Source: Brachybacterium huguangmaarense (GTDB lineage: Bacteria > Actinomycetota > Actinomycetes > Actinomycetales > Dermabacteraceae). Taken from it: a stretch of 64,000 nucleotides of DNA. Position 1 is the first letter of the stretch. Each line of letters begins with the position of its first letter. The notes below the pieces were generated by a model. The model had not been told where the DNA came from. It ran no database searches and was given only the letters and a program-made list of their open reading frames with translations. The translations under genes were made by a program, and so were the position numbers. Below, one piece after another: positions 27,201 through 34,861 of the stretch. The stretch is from contig NZ_CP107020.1 in the NCBI RefSeq assembly GCF_025725725.1, forward strand, positions 620,001 to 684,000, read 5' to 3'.

Positions 27201-27535
27201 CCGCCGGCACGGTCGAGGAGCGCATCGACACCATCCTGAGCGACAAGAAGCAGCTCGCGAACCTCGCGGTCTCCTCGGGCGAGGGGTGGATCGCGAGCCT
27301 CGGCGACGCCGACCTCGCCGCCCTCCTCGCGCTCGACGCCGACCAGGTGGGCGACGCACCGGAGGACGACGGGACGGGGGCCGGCCCGGCGGGACGGGAG
27401 CCGGGAGCCGGCCCGGCGAGCGGGGAGTCGGGAGCCGGATCGGCCGGCCAGGGTCCGGGAGCCGGGCCACCGGGGGCGGGCGACGGCCCCGATGCCGGCG
27501 ACGAGGGGCCAGGCCGTGAGAGAGGGGCCGCATGA
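24266..27535 (+). CDS. SNF2-family helicase
   Basis: A 1089-residue protein. The first 560 residues hold the bacterial SNF2-associated domain (including RASVRAQVADAAE and ALASFRWSVAIGD). Then comes the two-lobed motor: LRPYQRRGLDWM, Walker A DDMGLGKT, motif II DEAQHVKN, GTPVENR, VLLFTQF, LRAGGTGLTLTAANHV and the arginine-finger motif DRAFRIGQ. The last 60 residues are Gly/Pro/Ala repeats. SNF2 motors translocate on double-stranded DNA and remodel protein-DNA complexes; the bacterial role is poorly known. TACGCT lies six bases before ATG 24266. It overlaps the SWIM gene by ATGA. Confidence 0.92.
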   Translation: MPVHRLHLIVDDDLGAALWAREQTGPGRSRALEDLAPLLEHAPAPIAEVLRPLAGPLRHRLRVAGTSRRVPARALGPVRLIELVEAVRAVLSAGDDASAAPLVERVRPLVEAGSSVRLTESLLAMPDLLAALVADDAAQTLVAARHVVPVLTERYDTVRARWAPVAADGSLHDAPLLAALVDARTRPVLGALLAEGEHADPRRLLAALVDDEVTVEADVPAVRRLTEALSAFAGSARETVQLSSTDLGLVVRLHEPPLGTAWPLQTCLREKDGTVHPVADLRAVGDLTAAGAVEAAGEVVRLAPTVRGATWDDTGVDWLLTTAEASAFLAQDADLLEAAGVTVMLPREWTKARASVRAQVADAAETDAKQGKGIGLHALASFRWSVAIGDVELTDEEMQEIREAQSELVRLRGQWVHLDSSTLRAAERFLDAFAARARRRDPLEGTGGEPPSTGEAGPVLVGTVLPPAGARPSRRDQEAFAVHDPHNPVGPGAVEGDLTLRDWFGLLASSDAEGADVGDLTVSGEMGRLLDAHEAQPALPAPSTLRAELRPYQRRGLDWMWFLDSHGLGGILADDMGLGKTMQVLALLCRERELAAGERVGPTLLVCPMSVVGSWQREARTFAPELAVHVHHGGDRVRDAAFVEGVADVDLVLTTYSLLARDLPLLQSVRWGRVVLDEAQHVKNPQTAVSRAARALPEGRRLALTGTPVENRLADLHALMEVVNPGLLGPLDGFEARIARPIESDGDPAAVSRLARLTSPFVLRRVKTDRSIIADLPAKTEITQRVNLTPEQAGLYEALVDEMLGQLGGADENQRRALVASTLTKLKQVCNHPAHYLGDGSSILRVGAHRSGKLELVDDLLEAAFAEGEKVLLFTQFTTFGRMLVPYWGEKFGIDIPFLHGGVSKLDRDAMVADFQARTDAPGAMLLSLRAGGTGLTLTAANHVVHLDRWWNPAVEDQATDRAFRIGQRRDVQVRKLVAAGTVEERIDTILSDKKQLANLAVSSGEGWIASLGDADLAALLALDADQVGDAPEDDGTGAGPAGREPGAGPASGESGAGSAGQGPGAGPPGAGDGPDAGDEGPGRERGAA

Positions 27536-28311
27536 GCATCACCCTGCGGTCGCGTCGCGGCCCGATCGGCACCTCGTGGGCCGCCGGCATGCTGCGCTCG
27601 AGCCTTGGTGACGAGCTGCGTCCTCGCACGGCCAACGCCGGCAAGCGCATCGCCCGGGCGGGTCTCGTCGACTGGCTCGACATCTCCCCGGGCCTCGCCC
27701 GCGCCGAGGTGCGGGACGAGACGACGGGGCAGGCCGTCATCGCGCGTCTGGAGTTCTCGCCCCTCCCGGCGGGGGATCGCGCCGTGCTCCTCGACCTCGC
27801 CCACGCCCACCCCGAGCTTCCCGCCCAGCTGGTCGCCGGGGAGTATCCGCCGGACTTCGAGGTCGAGCTGAGCCGGCACGAGATCTCGCTGCTGCCGCAC
27901 GGGGCCTCCGAGTACTCCCATGACTGCTCGTGCCAGGACTGGCCGGGCCCCTGCGCCCACGTCGCGGCGCTCGGGTACGTGCTGGTCGAGGCCGTGGACG
28001 TGCGGCCGATCCACCTGCTGACGCTGCGCGGGCTGACGCTCGAGGACATCGCACCGCCGGCCGTCTCCGCACGTCAGGCGGCATCGGAGAGCGCCTCGGC
28101 TCCCGCCGTGGATTCGGGTGAGGGCCAGGAGGAGCTCGAGGGGGGCGGCTCCGACGAGCCTTCCGCGCCCCGGTTCGATCCGACGCGCGGGGACGCGACC
28201 CTGCTCGTCGACGCGCTCGGGCGGGACGCGGCGCGTGTGCTCGCCCGCTTCTACGGGGCGGCGGAGCCGGGCACCGCTCAGCGCGGGGAGGCCCCACCTG
28301 CCGTCGGCTGA
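27532..28311 (+). CDS. SWIM zinc-finger protein, partner of SNF2 helicase
   Basis: A 259-residue protein with one SWIM finger, CSCQDWPGPCAHVAAL (CxC, then CxH), around residues 136-150, which binds zinc and probably DNA or the helicase. The rest is a helical N-terminal domain and a Glu/Ser-rich linker ending in a short helical C-terminus. SWIM proteins encoded next to SNF2 helicases are a recurring bacterial pair; the 4-bp overlap here supports joint function. The mechanism is unknown. Confidence 0.88.
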   Translation: MSITLRSRRGPIGTSWAAGMLRSSLGDELRPRTANAGKRIARAGLVDWLDISPGLARAEVRDETTGQAVIARLEFSPLPAGDRAVLLDLAHAHPELPAQLVAGEYPPDFEVELSRHEISLLPHGASEYSHDCSCQDWPGPCAHVAALGYVLVEAVDVRPIHLLTLRGLTLEDIAPPAVSARQAASESASAPAVDSGEGQEELEGGGSDEPSAPRFDPTRGDATLLVDALGRDAARVLARFYGAAEPGTAQRGEAPPAVG

Positions 28312-28331
28312 GACCTCGGTGTGGCCCACCG

Positions 28332-28373
28332 CATCGGGCCGGCGCGCCGGGGGGATGGCGGGCCGGCCCGATG
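28332..28373 (+). terminator. Terminator after the SNF2-SWIM pair
   Basis: Twelve-bp perfect arms CATCGGGCCGGC / GCCGGCCCGATG with an 18-base loop, 20 bp past the SWIM stop codon. Two more hairpins (28404-28433, with a run of six G in its loop, and 28436-28457) follow before the next gene. Confidence 0.65.
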
Positions 28374-28568
28374 TTCGCGGGGAACCACGATCACCGAAGT
28401 GACCTGTCGGCGGGAGGGGGGTCCCACCGACAGCACCAGCGAACACCGCGACGCTGGGAGCGCTCTGCCCTCCCCCTCCGAATTCCCTCCGGATCTCGGG
28501 GCGCACGAGACCGCCCGCGCTGCTGCCACGCCGGGTCCCTCTGTTGAGGCGGCCCTACAGTGGAGGCC

Positions 28569-30131
28569 ATGACCTCGCATGACACTGACCTCGATCCCGC
28601 GACCACTCCGCACGCGGCGCTTCCCGCACCGACGCGCACGAGGATCGAGGACCTGTTCTCGACGGCGGTCGGCGAAAACCGGACCGCCGGCATCACCTGG
28701 GCCGTCGTGGGCGGACACGACGAGCCGTCGGCCGTGCTCGCCCGCGGCAGCGCCGGCGACGCCGAGCTGCGTGACGGCGTGCCGGCCCCCGGCTCCGCTC
28801 CCCTGTCCCCCGGCTCGATCTCCCGGATCGCCTCGATGACCAAGTCGTTCACCGCGGCCTCGATCCTGCGCCTGCGCGACGAAGGCCGGCTGCGCCTCGA
28901 CGATCCGGTGGCCCAGCACGTGCCGGAGGCGGCGGGGCTCACCGGCCCGACGGCCGACTCCCCCGTGCTCACCCTGCGCCTGCTGCTCACGATGAGCGCG
29001 GGCCTGGTCACCGACAACCCGTGGGGCGACCGGCAGGAGGCGATGAGCCGCGAGGAGTTCGCGCGCGTCCTGCGCGGCGGCCTCGGGCACGTGAGCGTGC
29101 CCGGCACGGGCTTCGAGTACTCCAACACCTCCTTCGCGCTCCTGGGGCGGGTCATCGACGAGGTGTCCGGCGTCCCGTACACCCGGTTCATCGAGCGCGA
29201 GCTGCTCGCGCCCCTGGGCATGGCGGACACGGGCTTCGCGCTCGAGGACGTCGACTCCTCGCGCGTGGCCGTCGGCCACCGGATCGGCGACCGCGCCGAC
29301 CGCAGCCGCTTCGAGCCCGTGCCCTTCGACCGCCCCGGGGTGTACGGCGCGATGGCGGGGCTGTTCTCGACCACGTCGGACATCGCGCGCTGGGTGCGCT
29401 TCCTCGCCGCCGCCGATGCGCCGGATGCCGCCGCGCGCGAGCAGCTGCCGCTCGGCACGGCGAGCCGCCGTGAGATGCAGCAGATCCATCGGGTCCAGCC
29501 CACCGCGCCCCTGCCCGCCGGGCCCGACGGCGTCTCCCCCGGTTTCGACCGTGTGCGTGGCTACGGCTTCGGGCTCGTCATCGAGCGCTTCGCCGATCTC
29601 GGCGAGGTCGTGTCCCACTCGGGCGGCTACCCCGGCTACGGCTCGTACATGTGCTGGCATCGCGACAGCGGCGTCGGGGTGGTGGCGCTGGCCAACGCGA
29701 AGTACGCCCCTGCCTCCGTGCTCGCGCAGCAGACCCTGCGGGTCCTGCACGAGGAGACCGACCTCCTGGCCCCGCGCGCGGCGGTCGCGGCGCCGCGCAC
29801 GCTCGCCGCCGCGGAGGGCGCCATGCGGTGGCTCGCGACGGGCGACGACGCGGTCGCCGATGCGTGGTTCGCCGACAACATGGACCTCGACAGCACGCGC
29901 GCCGAGCGCCTCCGTCGGCGCGATGCCGCTCTCGCCGGCGCCGGCCTCGACGCGACGGTCCTGCGCGGGCTGCGGCCGGAGGACGCCCGGGTGCTGACCC
30001 CGGCCCAGCTGCGGTGGGAGATCCCGTCGCGGCGCGAGGGCGCCCCGGGAGTCCGGGTGGACGTCCTCGTCGACCCGCGGCGCGAGGCCCTCGTGCAGTC
30101 GATCGACGTGCTCCCCCTCCGCGAGGCCTGA
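28569..30131 (+). CDS. Serine hydrolase of the class C beta-lactamase/esterase family
   Basis: A 520-residue protein of the beta-lactamase (PF00144) fold. The nucleophile is Ser89 in SMTK (Lys92 as base), the tyrosine motif is Y184-S-N in FEYSNTS, and SHSGGYPG takes the place of the KTG motif. HSGG is usual for esterases and peptidases of this family rather than true beta-lactamases. No signal peptide is visible, so it is probably cytoplasmic. About 130 extra residues follow the fold. TACAGT lies seven bases before the ATG (leaderless). Confidence 0.88.
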   Translation: MTSHDTDLDPATTPHAALPAPTRTRIEDLFSTAVGENRTAGITWAVVGGHDEPSAVLARGSAGDAELRDGVPAPGSAPLSPGSISRIASMTKSFTAASILRLRDEGRLRLDDPVAQHVPEAAGLTGPTADSPVLTLRLLLTMSAGLVTDNPWGDRQEAMSREEFARVLRGGLGHVSVPGTGFEYSNTSFALLGRVIDEVSGVPYTRFIERELLAPLGMADTGFALEDVDSSRVAVGHRIGDRADRSRFEPVPFDRPGVYGAMAGLFSTTSDIARWVRFLAAADAPDAAAREQLPLGTASRREMQQIHRVQPTAPLPAGPDGVSPGFDRVRGYGFGLVIERFADLGEVVSHSGGYPGYGSYMCWHRDSGVGVVALANAKYAPASVLAQQTLRVLHEETDLLAPRAAVAAPRTLAAAEGAMRWLATGDDAVADAWFADNMDLDSTRAERLRRRDAALAGAGLDATVLRGLRPEDARVLTPAQLRWEIPSRREGAPGVRVDVLVDPRREALVQSIDVLPLREA

Positions 30132-30149
30132 GGGGGCCGGGGGGCCGGA

Positions 30150-30340
30150 GGTGAGCCCGGCCCTGAGGACGGGGCGGGAGCCCGGCGTGAGGACAGGGCC
30201 GGAGGGCCCGTCGAGGCCACCTCGGGGGCCGAGCCTGAGGACGAGAGCTGGGGGCTGGTCCTGATCATGGGACCTGTGGGAACAGGAGCTGAGGGCCGGC
30301 GGTGCCCAGAGGAGCTGAGGCAGGAGCTGAGGGCTGGGCC
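30150..30340. repeat. Degenerate tandem repeat of about 24 bp
   Basis: TGAGGAC recurs at 30164, 30188 and 30236, that is at multiples of 24 bp, within G-rich sequence following the serine hydrolase stop codon. Units decay after 30260. No gene is supported. Confidence 0.55.
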
Positions 30341-30446
30341 TGGCCTCACGTGAGGACCGGGCCGTGCGAAAAGCCGCCGGGCAGCGACGGCTCCCCCGCG
30401 CCCGGGGCGATGTGCACCGGTGATCTCGGGCCCATGGTCGCGGACA

Positions 30447-30498
30447 GGACGCTGGTGATGTGCTGTGGCTATATAGCCAGTGCACATCACCAGCGTCC
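30447..30498. repeat. Palindromic element, family A, copy 2
   Basis: Outer 17-bp perfect arms (30447-30463/30482-30498, beginning GGACGCTGGTGATGTGC) flank an inner palindrome TGGCTATATAGCCA, with a 2-bp mismatch between them. The right arm and the following GTCCCCTCCA match copy 1 at 503-530 almost base for base. It lies in the convergent gap between the serine hydrolase and the kinase, between two tandem-repeat blocks. Confidence 0.88.
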
Positions 30499-30574
30499 CC
30501 TCCACGACCGGACCGCCAACCACGTGCCACGACCGACCCGCCACGATCGGCCGGGACCGGCCAGGACCGGCCCA

Positions 30575-30830
30575 GCGAACACCTGTCAGGACCGGCTGGC
30601 GAACCCCAGCCAGGACCGACTCGACCGACCCCCTGCCCTGACCGACCCGACCGACCCTCTGCCACGACCGACCCCGCGCCCCCCTGTCAGGACCGGCCAG
30701 GACCGGCCCAGCGAACCCCTGCCACGACCGGCTCCTCGAGCCCCTGCCCTGACCGATCCGACTGACCCTCTGCCACGACCGACCCCGCACCCCTGTCTGG
30801 ACCGCCCCGCCGACCACCCACCAGGGCCTA
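30575..30830. repeat. Tandem repeat of 26 bp, about nine degenerate units
   Basis: Units of 26 bp share CCCTGCC and CGACCG, or CCTGTCAGGACCGG, at fixed places; several in the middle are exactly 26 bp long. It fills the convergent gap up to the kinase stop codon. There is no coding potential despite open frames on both strands, which result from the repetition. Confidence 0.65.
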
Positions 30831-30904
30831 CCCGCCGACCGTGGCGGCTACCAGAGCGGGACGCCCCGCGCCCGGGTGTGGACCCGCGTGGACCTGCCGT
30901 CCCG

Positions 30905-32521
30905 TCACGCGTAGGCGTAACTGCCGTCGTCCTGGCGCGTGCACGAGATGTAGCTGCCGTCCGGCAGGGTGGCGACCACGCCGAGCTCCGCCTCGGTGCA
31001 GGCCTGCCCCTCCGCGACCTGGGCGATCGCCGGCCCCGTGCTCTCCGGGGCGCTCGAGGTCGGGTCCGCGGACGGCGTCCCCCGATCCGAGAAGACGAAC
31101 AGCAGGATCGCGGCAAGCGCGATGCCGGCGAGCACGGCCACGACGAGTCCGATCACCGCGGCCACGATGGTGCGGCGCCTGGAGTTCCGGGGCAGCACGC
31201 CGCCGATCGCACGGCCGATGCCGCCACCCGTCGGGGCGCCCCTCTGACCGCTCGGGCCTCCCGTGGAGCGCGGACCGGTCTGCGGGCTCGGCGAGGGGAA
31301 GCCGCCGGGCGAGGGAGCGCTGCGCGGCATCACGGCAGCGGGCGCCGCGGCACGAGCCGGTGCGCCGGCCGGCACCGACTGCTGCGGCCTGGCCGGTTCG
31401 ACCATGCCCGCCTGCCCGCCCCGCGACGCCGGGGCGAAGGATGCGGGACGGCCCGATCCCGGCGCGGGCTGCCCGGAGCGCGCAGGCTGCGCGGCGAAAG
31501 CGGCGGGGTCAGCTCGTGGGGGCTGCCCCGCCGACGCCATGGCGCCCACGGCGAGCGGGGCGGACCGGGCGGGGCCGCCGCTCCGGCCGGGAAGCTCGCC
31601 GCGCCGGGCGGCCTCGGCCGGTCCGGGCGTGCCCGGGGCGGGCATCGACGGCGAGCGCACGGCGCCCGGTGCGTCCGGCGGCAGCGGGTCGAGCGTGTCG
31701 TCGGCGCGGAAGTCCGAGCCGTCGGCGAACGTGAGGGGGAAGGAGGCCGGCACGCGCGGGAGGGCGGCGCGCACGCTCGCGGCGTCCTGGAAGCGATCGG
31801 CGGAACGGGGTGCGACCATGCGGCGCAGCACAGCCGCGAGCTTCGGGGAGGCGCCGCGCAGGTAGCCGTCGAGCTCGGCGGGGCGGAAGGGCCCGTCGTG
31901 CAGCGCGAGCGGACCGTTCAGCGCCATGAGCGCGACCACGCCCGCCGCGTAGATGTCGTGCGACGGCTCGGGCTCGGCCAGGTCGAAGAGCTCGGGCGCC
32001 ATGTAGCCGGGCGTCCCGTTGATCATGCCGACGTGCGTGAAGCGCACGTCGGTCTCGTGCACCGCGATCCCGAAGTCCGCGAGGCGGGTGTGGGGGCGCC
32101 GGCGCCCCGTGGCCTCGAACATGAGGTTGGCGGGCTTGACGTCACGGTGGATCCAGCCCTGGGCGTGCACGAGCGAGAGGCCGTCGAGCAGCTGGTCGAG
32201 GATCACCACGGCCGTCGGCTCCGCCACGGGACCGTGGGACCGCACGATCGACTCGAGGGTCCCGCCGGAGACGAGCGGCATCGCGATGACGACGTGCTCG
32301 TCCTCCGCGCCCCACCCGTAGGGCGCGAGCAGATGCGGATGGTCGAAGGCGACGCCCTTCTCGCGCACGAACCGCATGAGGTCCGCGGAGTCGCGCTGGC
32401 GCAGGACCTTGGCCGCACACAGGCGCTGGGCCTTCGCATCCCAGGCACGCCACACGGACCCGGAACCGCCCTTGGCGATCAGGTCGATGAGCGCGAACCG
32501 CCCCACGATGACGTCGGCCAT
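30905..32521 (-). CDS. Membrane Ser/Thr protein kinase (PknB-like)
   Basis: A 538-residue Hanks-type kinase. The glycine loop is AKGGSGSV, the ATP lysine K38 lies in CAAKVL, the catalytic loop is HRDVKPANL (125-133), DFG is at 149-151, and the activation segment ends GTPGYMAPE. A Pro/Ala/Gly-rich linker of about 160 residues leads to one membrane helix (VIGLVVAVLAGIALAAILL). The outer tail is about 60 residues and carries two cysteines, with no PASTA repeats. It probably senses an external signal through this small domain. ATG start, with TATGCT nine bases upstream. Confidence 0.92.
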   Translation of the reverse strand: MADVIVGRFALIDLIAKGGSGSVWRAWDAKAQRLCAAKVLRQRDSADLMRFVREKGVAFDHPHLLAPYGWGAEDEHVVIAMPLVSGGTLESIVRSHGPVAEPTAVVILDQLLDGLSLVHAQGWIHRDVKPANLMFEATGRRRPHTRLADFGIAVHETDVRFTHVGMINGTPGYMAPELFDLAEPEPSHDIYAAGVVALMALNGPLALHDGPFRPAELDGYLRGASPKLAAVLRRMVAPRSADRFQDAASVRAALPRVPASFPLTFADGSDFRADDTLDPLPPDAPGAVRSPSMPAPGTPGPAEAARRGELPGRSGGPARSAPLAVGAMASAGQPPRADPAAFAAQPARSGQPAPGSGRPASFAPASRGGQAGMVEPARPQQSVPAGAPARAAAPAAVMPRSAPSPGGFPSPSPQTGPRSTGGPSGQRGAPTGGGIGRAIGGVLPRNSRRRTIVAAVIGLVVAVLAGIALAAILLFVFSDRGTPSADPTSSAPESTGPAIAQVAEGQACTEAELGVVATLPDGSYISCTRQDDGSYAYA

Positions 32522-32662
32522 AAGGGCCCCAGCATATCGACGCCCTCGGCCTCGGGTCGCCCGTGTACAGGACGCGGCTGTCGTGCACGGGACGGAGGCG
32601 GCGACCGCCCAGCGGATACACTGCCCGCGACGACCGCCGGCCCGGCGACGGAGGAGGCCCCG

Positions 32663-32911
32663 ATGGACGACGCGCTGTGGCAGCTGCCCCTGTCCGACGC
32701 CGCGCTCATCGCGATCTTCGCCGGCGTGGTCGTGCTCGTGACCGTGATCGCCGCGGTGTGGGCGGTCGCGGTGCCGGAGTCGGCGCCGCGCCCCGACCGC
32801 GACGCGACCGCCCGCATCGTCGAGCGGCGTCATGAGGACGCCACCCAGGTGGCCCATGTAATGGACGACGAGACGGGCCGCACCGACCCCGCCGTGGTGT
32901 GGACCCGGTGA
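32663..32911 (+). CDS. Small single-span membrane protein
   Basis: An 82-residue protein with one membrane helix (about residues 14-37: LIAIFAGVVVLVTVIAAVWAV) and an acidic, charged cytosolic tail. GGAGG precedes the ATG and TACACT lies at 32617-32622. Its stop overlaps the next gene's GTG (GTGA), so it is probably co-translated with the lipoprotein. It diverges from the kinase. No family recognised. Confidence 0.75.
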   Translation: MDDALWQLPLSDAALIAIFAGVVVLVTVIAAVWAVAVPESAPRPDRDATARIVERRHEDATQVAHVMDDETGRTDPAVVWTR

Positions 32912-33819
32912 GCGCCGTGCCCGCCCTCGACCGCCGGCGCGCCCTGTCCCGCGGTCGGCATGCGGTCTGGCCCGCGGCCCTCGCACTCGTCGTGGCCGTC
33001 GCGCTGCCGGCCTGCGAGCCGTCGCCCACGACCGACACGCCGTCGCCCACGACCGCTCCTGCCGCCGACGCCCCGCGCGACGTCCTGGCCGACCTCGACC
33101 GCTCCGTCTGGTCGGCCACCGACACGACCTCGCTGCTCGCGCTCGACATCGACTCCTCGGCCGTGGACACGGCGGCCTGGGACGCCGACGGCATCGACTC
33201 GAAGGCGATCGAGGCGACCCGCAGCGCGCTCGCCGACTACCTGTCCACCGCGATGTTCGACCCCGACGCGCTGCGCGAGACCGACGACGCCGACGACGAG
33301 CAGGCGATCATCGACGCCGCGCCCACGGTCTGGAAGGACAAGCTCAAAGAGCAGTGGTCGGCCGACAACCGCCGCTTCTACGCGATCGAGTTCGCGGAGC
33401 CCTACCGGGTGATCGGCGCGCCCCGCGGCGCCCTCACCTGGCGCCTGGCCGAGCTCGACGACGGGCACACGCTCACGCTCGGCGGCACCGTCGCATACTC
33501 CGTGATCGACACGCGGACGGGCGACACGGGGGCGTTCGCCGTGCGGGTCGGCATCGTCGCGACACCCGCGGCCGAGGGAGCGGACACGCCCTCGAAGGCG
33601 TCGATCCGCGTCACCCTCAACGGGCAGGACATCTGCCAGACCGACGCGGGGGACGGCACGATCGTGCCCGCCATCGGCACGGCCGACGATGCGCAGGCCG
33701 CGCAGAAGGCCGTCATGGACTCGGTGATCGCGAGCCCCGACGTGAGCGCCGACGCCCTCGCCCACGACGACTCGGACGAGCTAAGCGGCGACGTCTCGAC
33801 CGCGGTCGTCTGCGACTGA
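32908..33819 (+). CDS. Predicted lipoprotein of unknown function
   Basis: A 303-residue secreted protein: basic N-terminus, hydrophobic stretch and lipobox LPAC with Cys36, then a Thr/Pro-rich spacer and a 240-residue domain. The domain begins with helical DRSVWSATDTTSLLALDID and ends with a strand-rich part (HTLTLGGTVAYSVIDT) closing in a terminal VCD. The two cysteines near the C-terminus (DICQTD and VVCD) may pair. GTG start coupled to the small membrane protein. No family recognised. Confidence 0.75.
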   Translation: MSAVPALDRRRALSRGRHAVWPAALALVVAVALPACEPSPTTDTPSPTTAPAADAPRDVLADLDRSVWSATDTTSLLALDIDSSAVDTAAWDADGIDSKAIEATRSALADYLSTAMFDPDALRETDDADDEQAIIDAAPTVWKDKLKEQWSADNRRFYAIEFAEPYRVIGAPRGALTWRLAELDDGHTLTLGGTVAYSVIDTRTGDTGAFAVRVGIVATPAAEGADTPSKASIRVTLNGQDICQTDAGDGTIVPAIGTADDAQAAQKAVMDSVIASPDVSADALAHDDSDELSGDVSTAVVCD

Positions 33820-33853
33820 CCGCCTCGGGGTCGGGCGCCCGCGGCGGACCACG

Positions 33854-34861
33854 TCAGGCGCGCAGGCCGCACGCCTCGCGGACGAACGCGATCTGCCGTC
33901 GCAGCGCCCACTGCGCAGCGGGCCCGTCGCTCATGACGGCGTCGTCGTGCTGGCCGCCGGGCTGCTCGGTGAACGCGACCGGTACCCCGGCCGCACGCAG
34001 CGCCTCGGCGAGCGCGCGGGCATCTCCCAGCAGGATCTCCTCGGACCCCGCGAACAGGAGGACCGGCGGCAGCGCCTCGAACGAGGCGAAGCGGGGGCTC
34101 ACGCGCGGGTCCGTGAGCGCGTAGCCGCCCGCGTACTCGTGCGCGCAGCGGGCGAGCGCCGGGGCCGACAGCACGCGGTCGCGGTCCTCGCGGGCGGCCA
34201 CGAGCGGGTCCGCGAGGGTCAGGTCCGTCCACGGGGACAGCAGGATCACGCCCGCGGGCAGCGGGATCCCCTCGTCCCTCAGGGCGGCCAGGACGGCGAG
34301 CGCGAGACCGCCGCCGGAGCTGTCGCCGCTGAGCACCCAGCCGCCGTCGCGCACGTCGGCGCGCTCGCGCAGGTCACGGATCACGGCCAGCACGTCGTCG
34401 AGGGCGGCTGGGAAGGGCGACGTGGGCGGCATCCGGTAGTGGATCATCGCCGCGGCGGCGCCCGACCGGCGGCGCAGCTCCTCGAGCCAGCGCCAGTGCT
34501 CCGGCTGCTCCCCGGCGACGTGAGCGCCGCCGTGGAGGTGGATGACGGCAGCGGTCCGGGAGCGGGGCCGGTCGATCCAGGTGACGGGGACGCCCGGCAC
34601 GGTCTCGCCGACCCCGCCGATCCGCTCGCGCGTGACGAGCGCGCGCGGCACGAGGCGCCGGGAGGGCTTGGTGGGCCGCTGGGTGCGGGTCATGAGCGCA
34701 TGGAAGGCGGCGTCGGGCAACGACCCGAGCACGCGCATCGCGAGGCCGTCGCGGCGCCGGCTCCCGGAGGTGTCGGACGGAGGCGGCGTCGCCTCGGCGG
34801 TGCCGTGCAGGGCGAGGGAGTCGACCGCTGTGCGCGGCCCGGTGCTCGGTGCGTGGCTCAT
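33854..34861 (-). CDS. Alpha/beta hydrolase, HSL-type esterase
   Basis: A 335-residue esterase/lipase of the hormone-sensitive-lipase family. It has the oxyanion motif HLHGGAHVAGE (HGG at 110-112), the nucleophile elbow GDSSGG with Ser181, and DARALAEALRAAGV followed by GGQHDDAVM carrying the likely catalytic His. It hydrolyses small esters; the natural substrate is unknown. ATG 34861 follows GGAAGG by nine bases. The reading frame of the MFS gene upstream runs into the first 490 bp of this gene in another frame. Confidence 0.9.
   Translation of the reverse strand: MSHAPSTGPRTAVDSLALHGTAEATPPPSDTSGSRRRDGLAMRVLGSLPDAAFHALMTRTQRPTKPSRRLVPRALVTRERIGGVGETVPGVPVTWIDRPRSRTAAVIHLHGGAHVAGEQPEHWRWLEELRRRSGAAAAMIHYRMPPTSPFPAALDDVLAVIRDLRERADVRDGGWVLSGDSSGGGLALAVLAALRDEGIPLPAGVILLSPWTDLTLADPLVAAREDRDRVLSAPALARCAHEYAGGYALTDPRVSPRFASFEALPPVLLFAGSEEILLGDARALAEALRAAGVPVAFTEQPGGQHDDAVMSDGPAAQWALRRQIAFVREACGLRA

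Noticed and set aside
28569-30131. Antibiotic-resistance beta-lactamase
   Set aside because: HSGG instead of KTG and no signal peptide point to an esterase or peptidase of the same fold.
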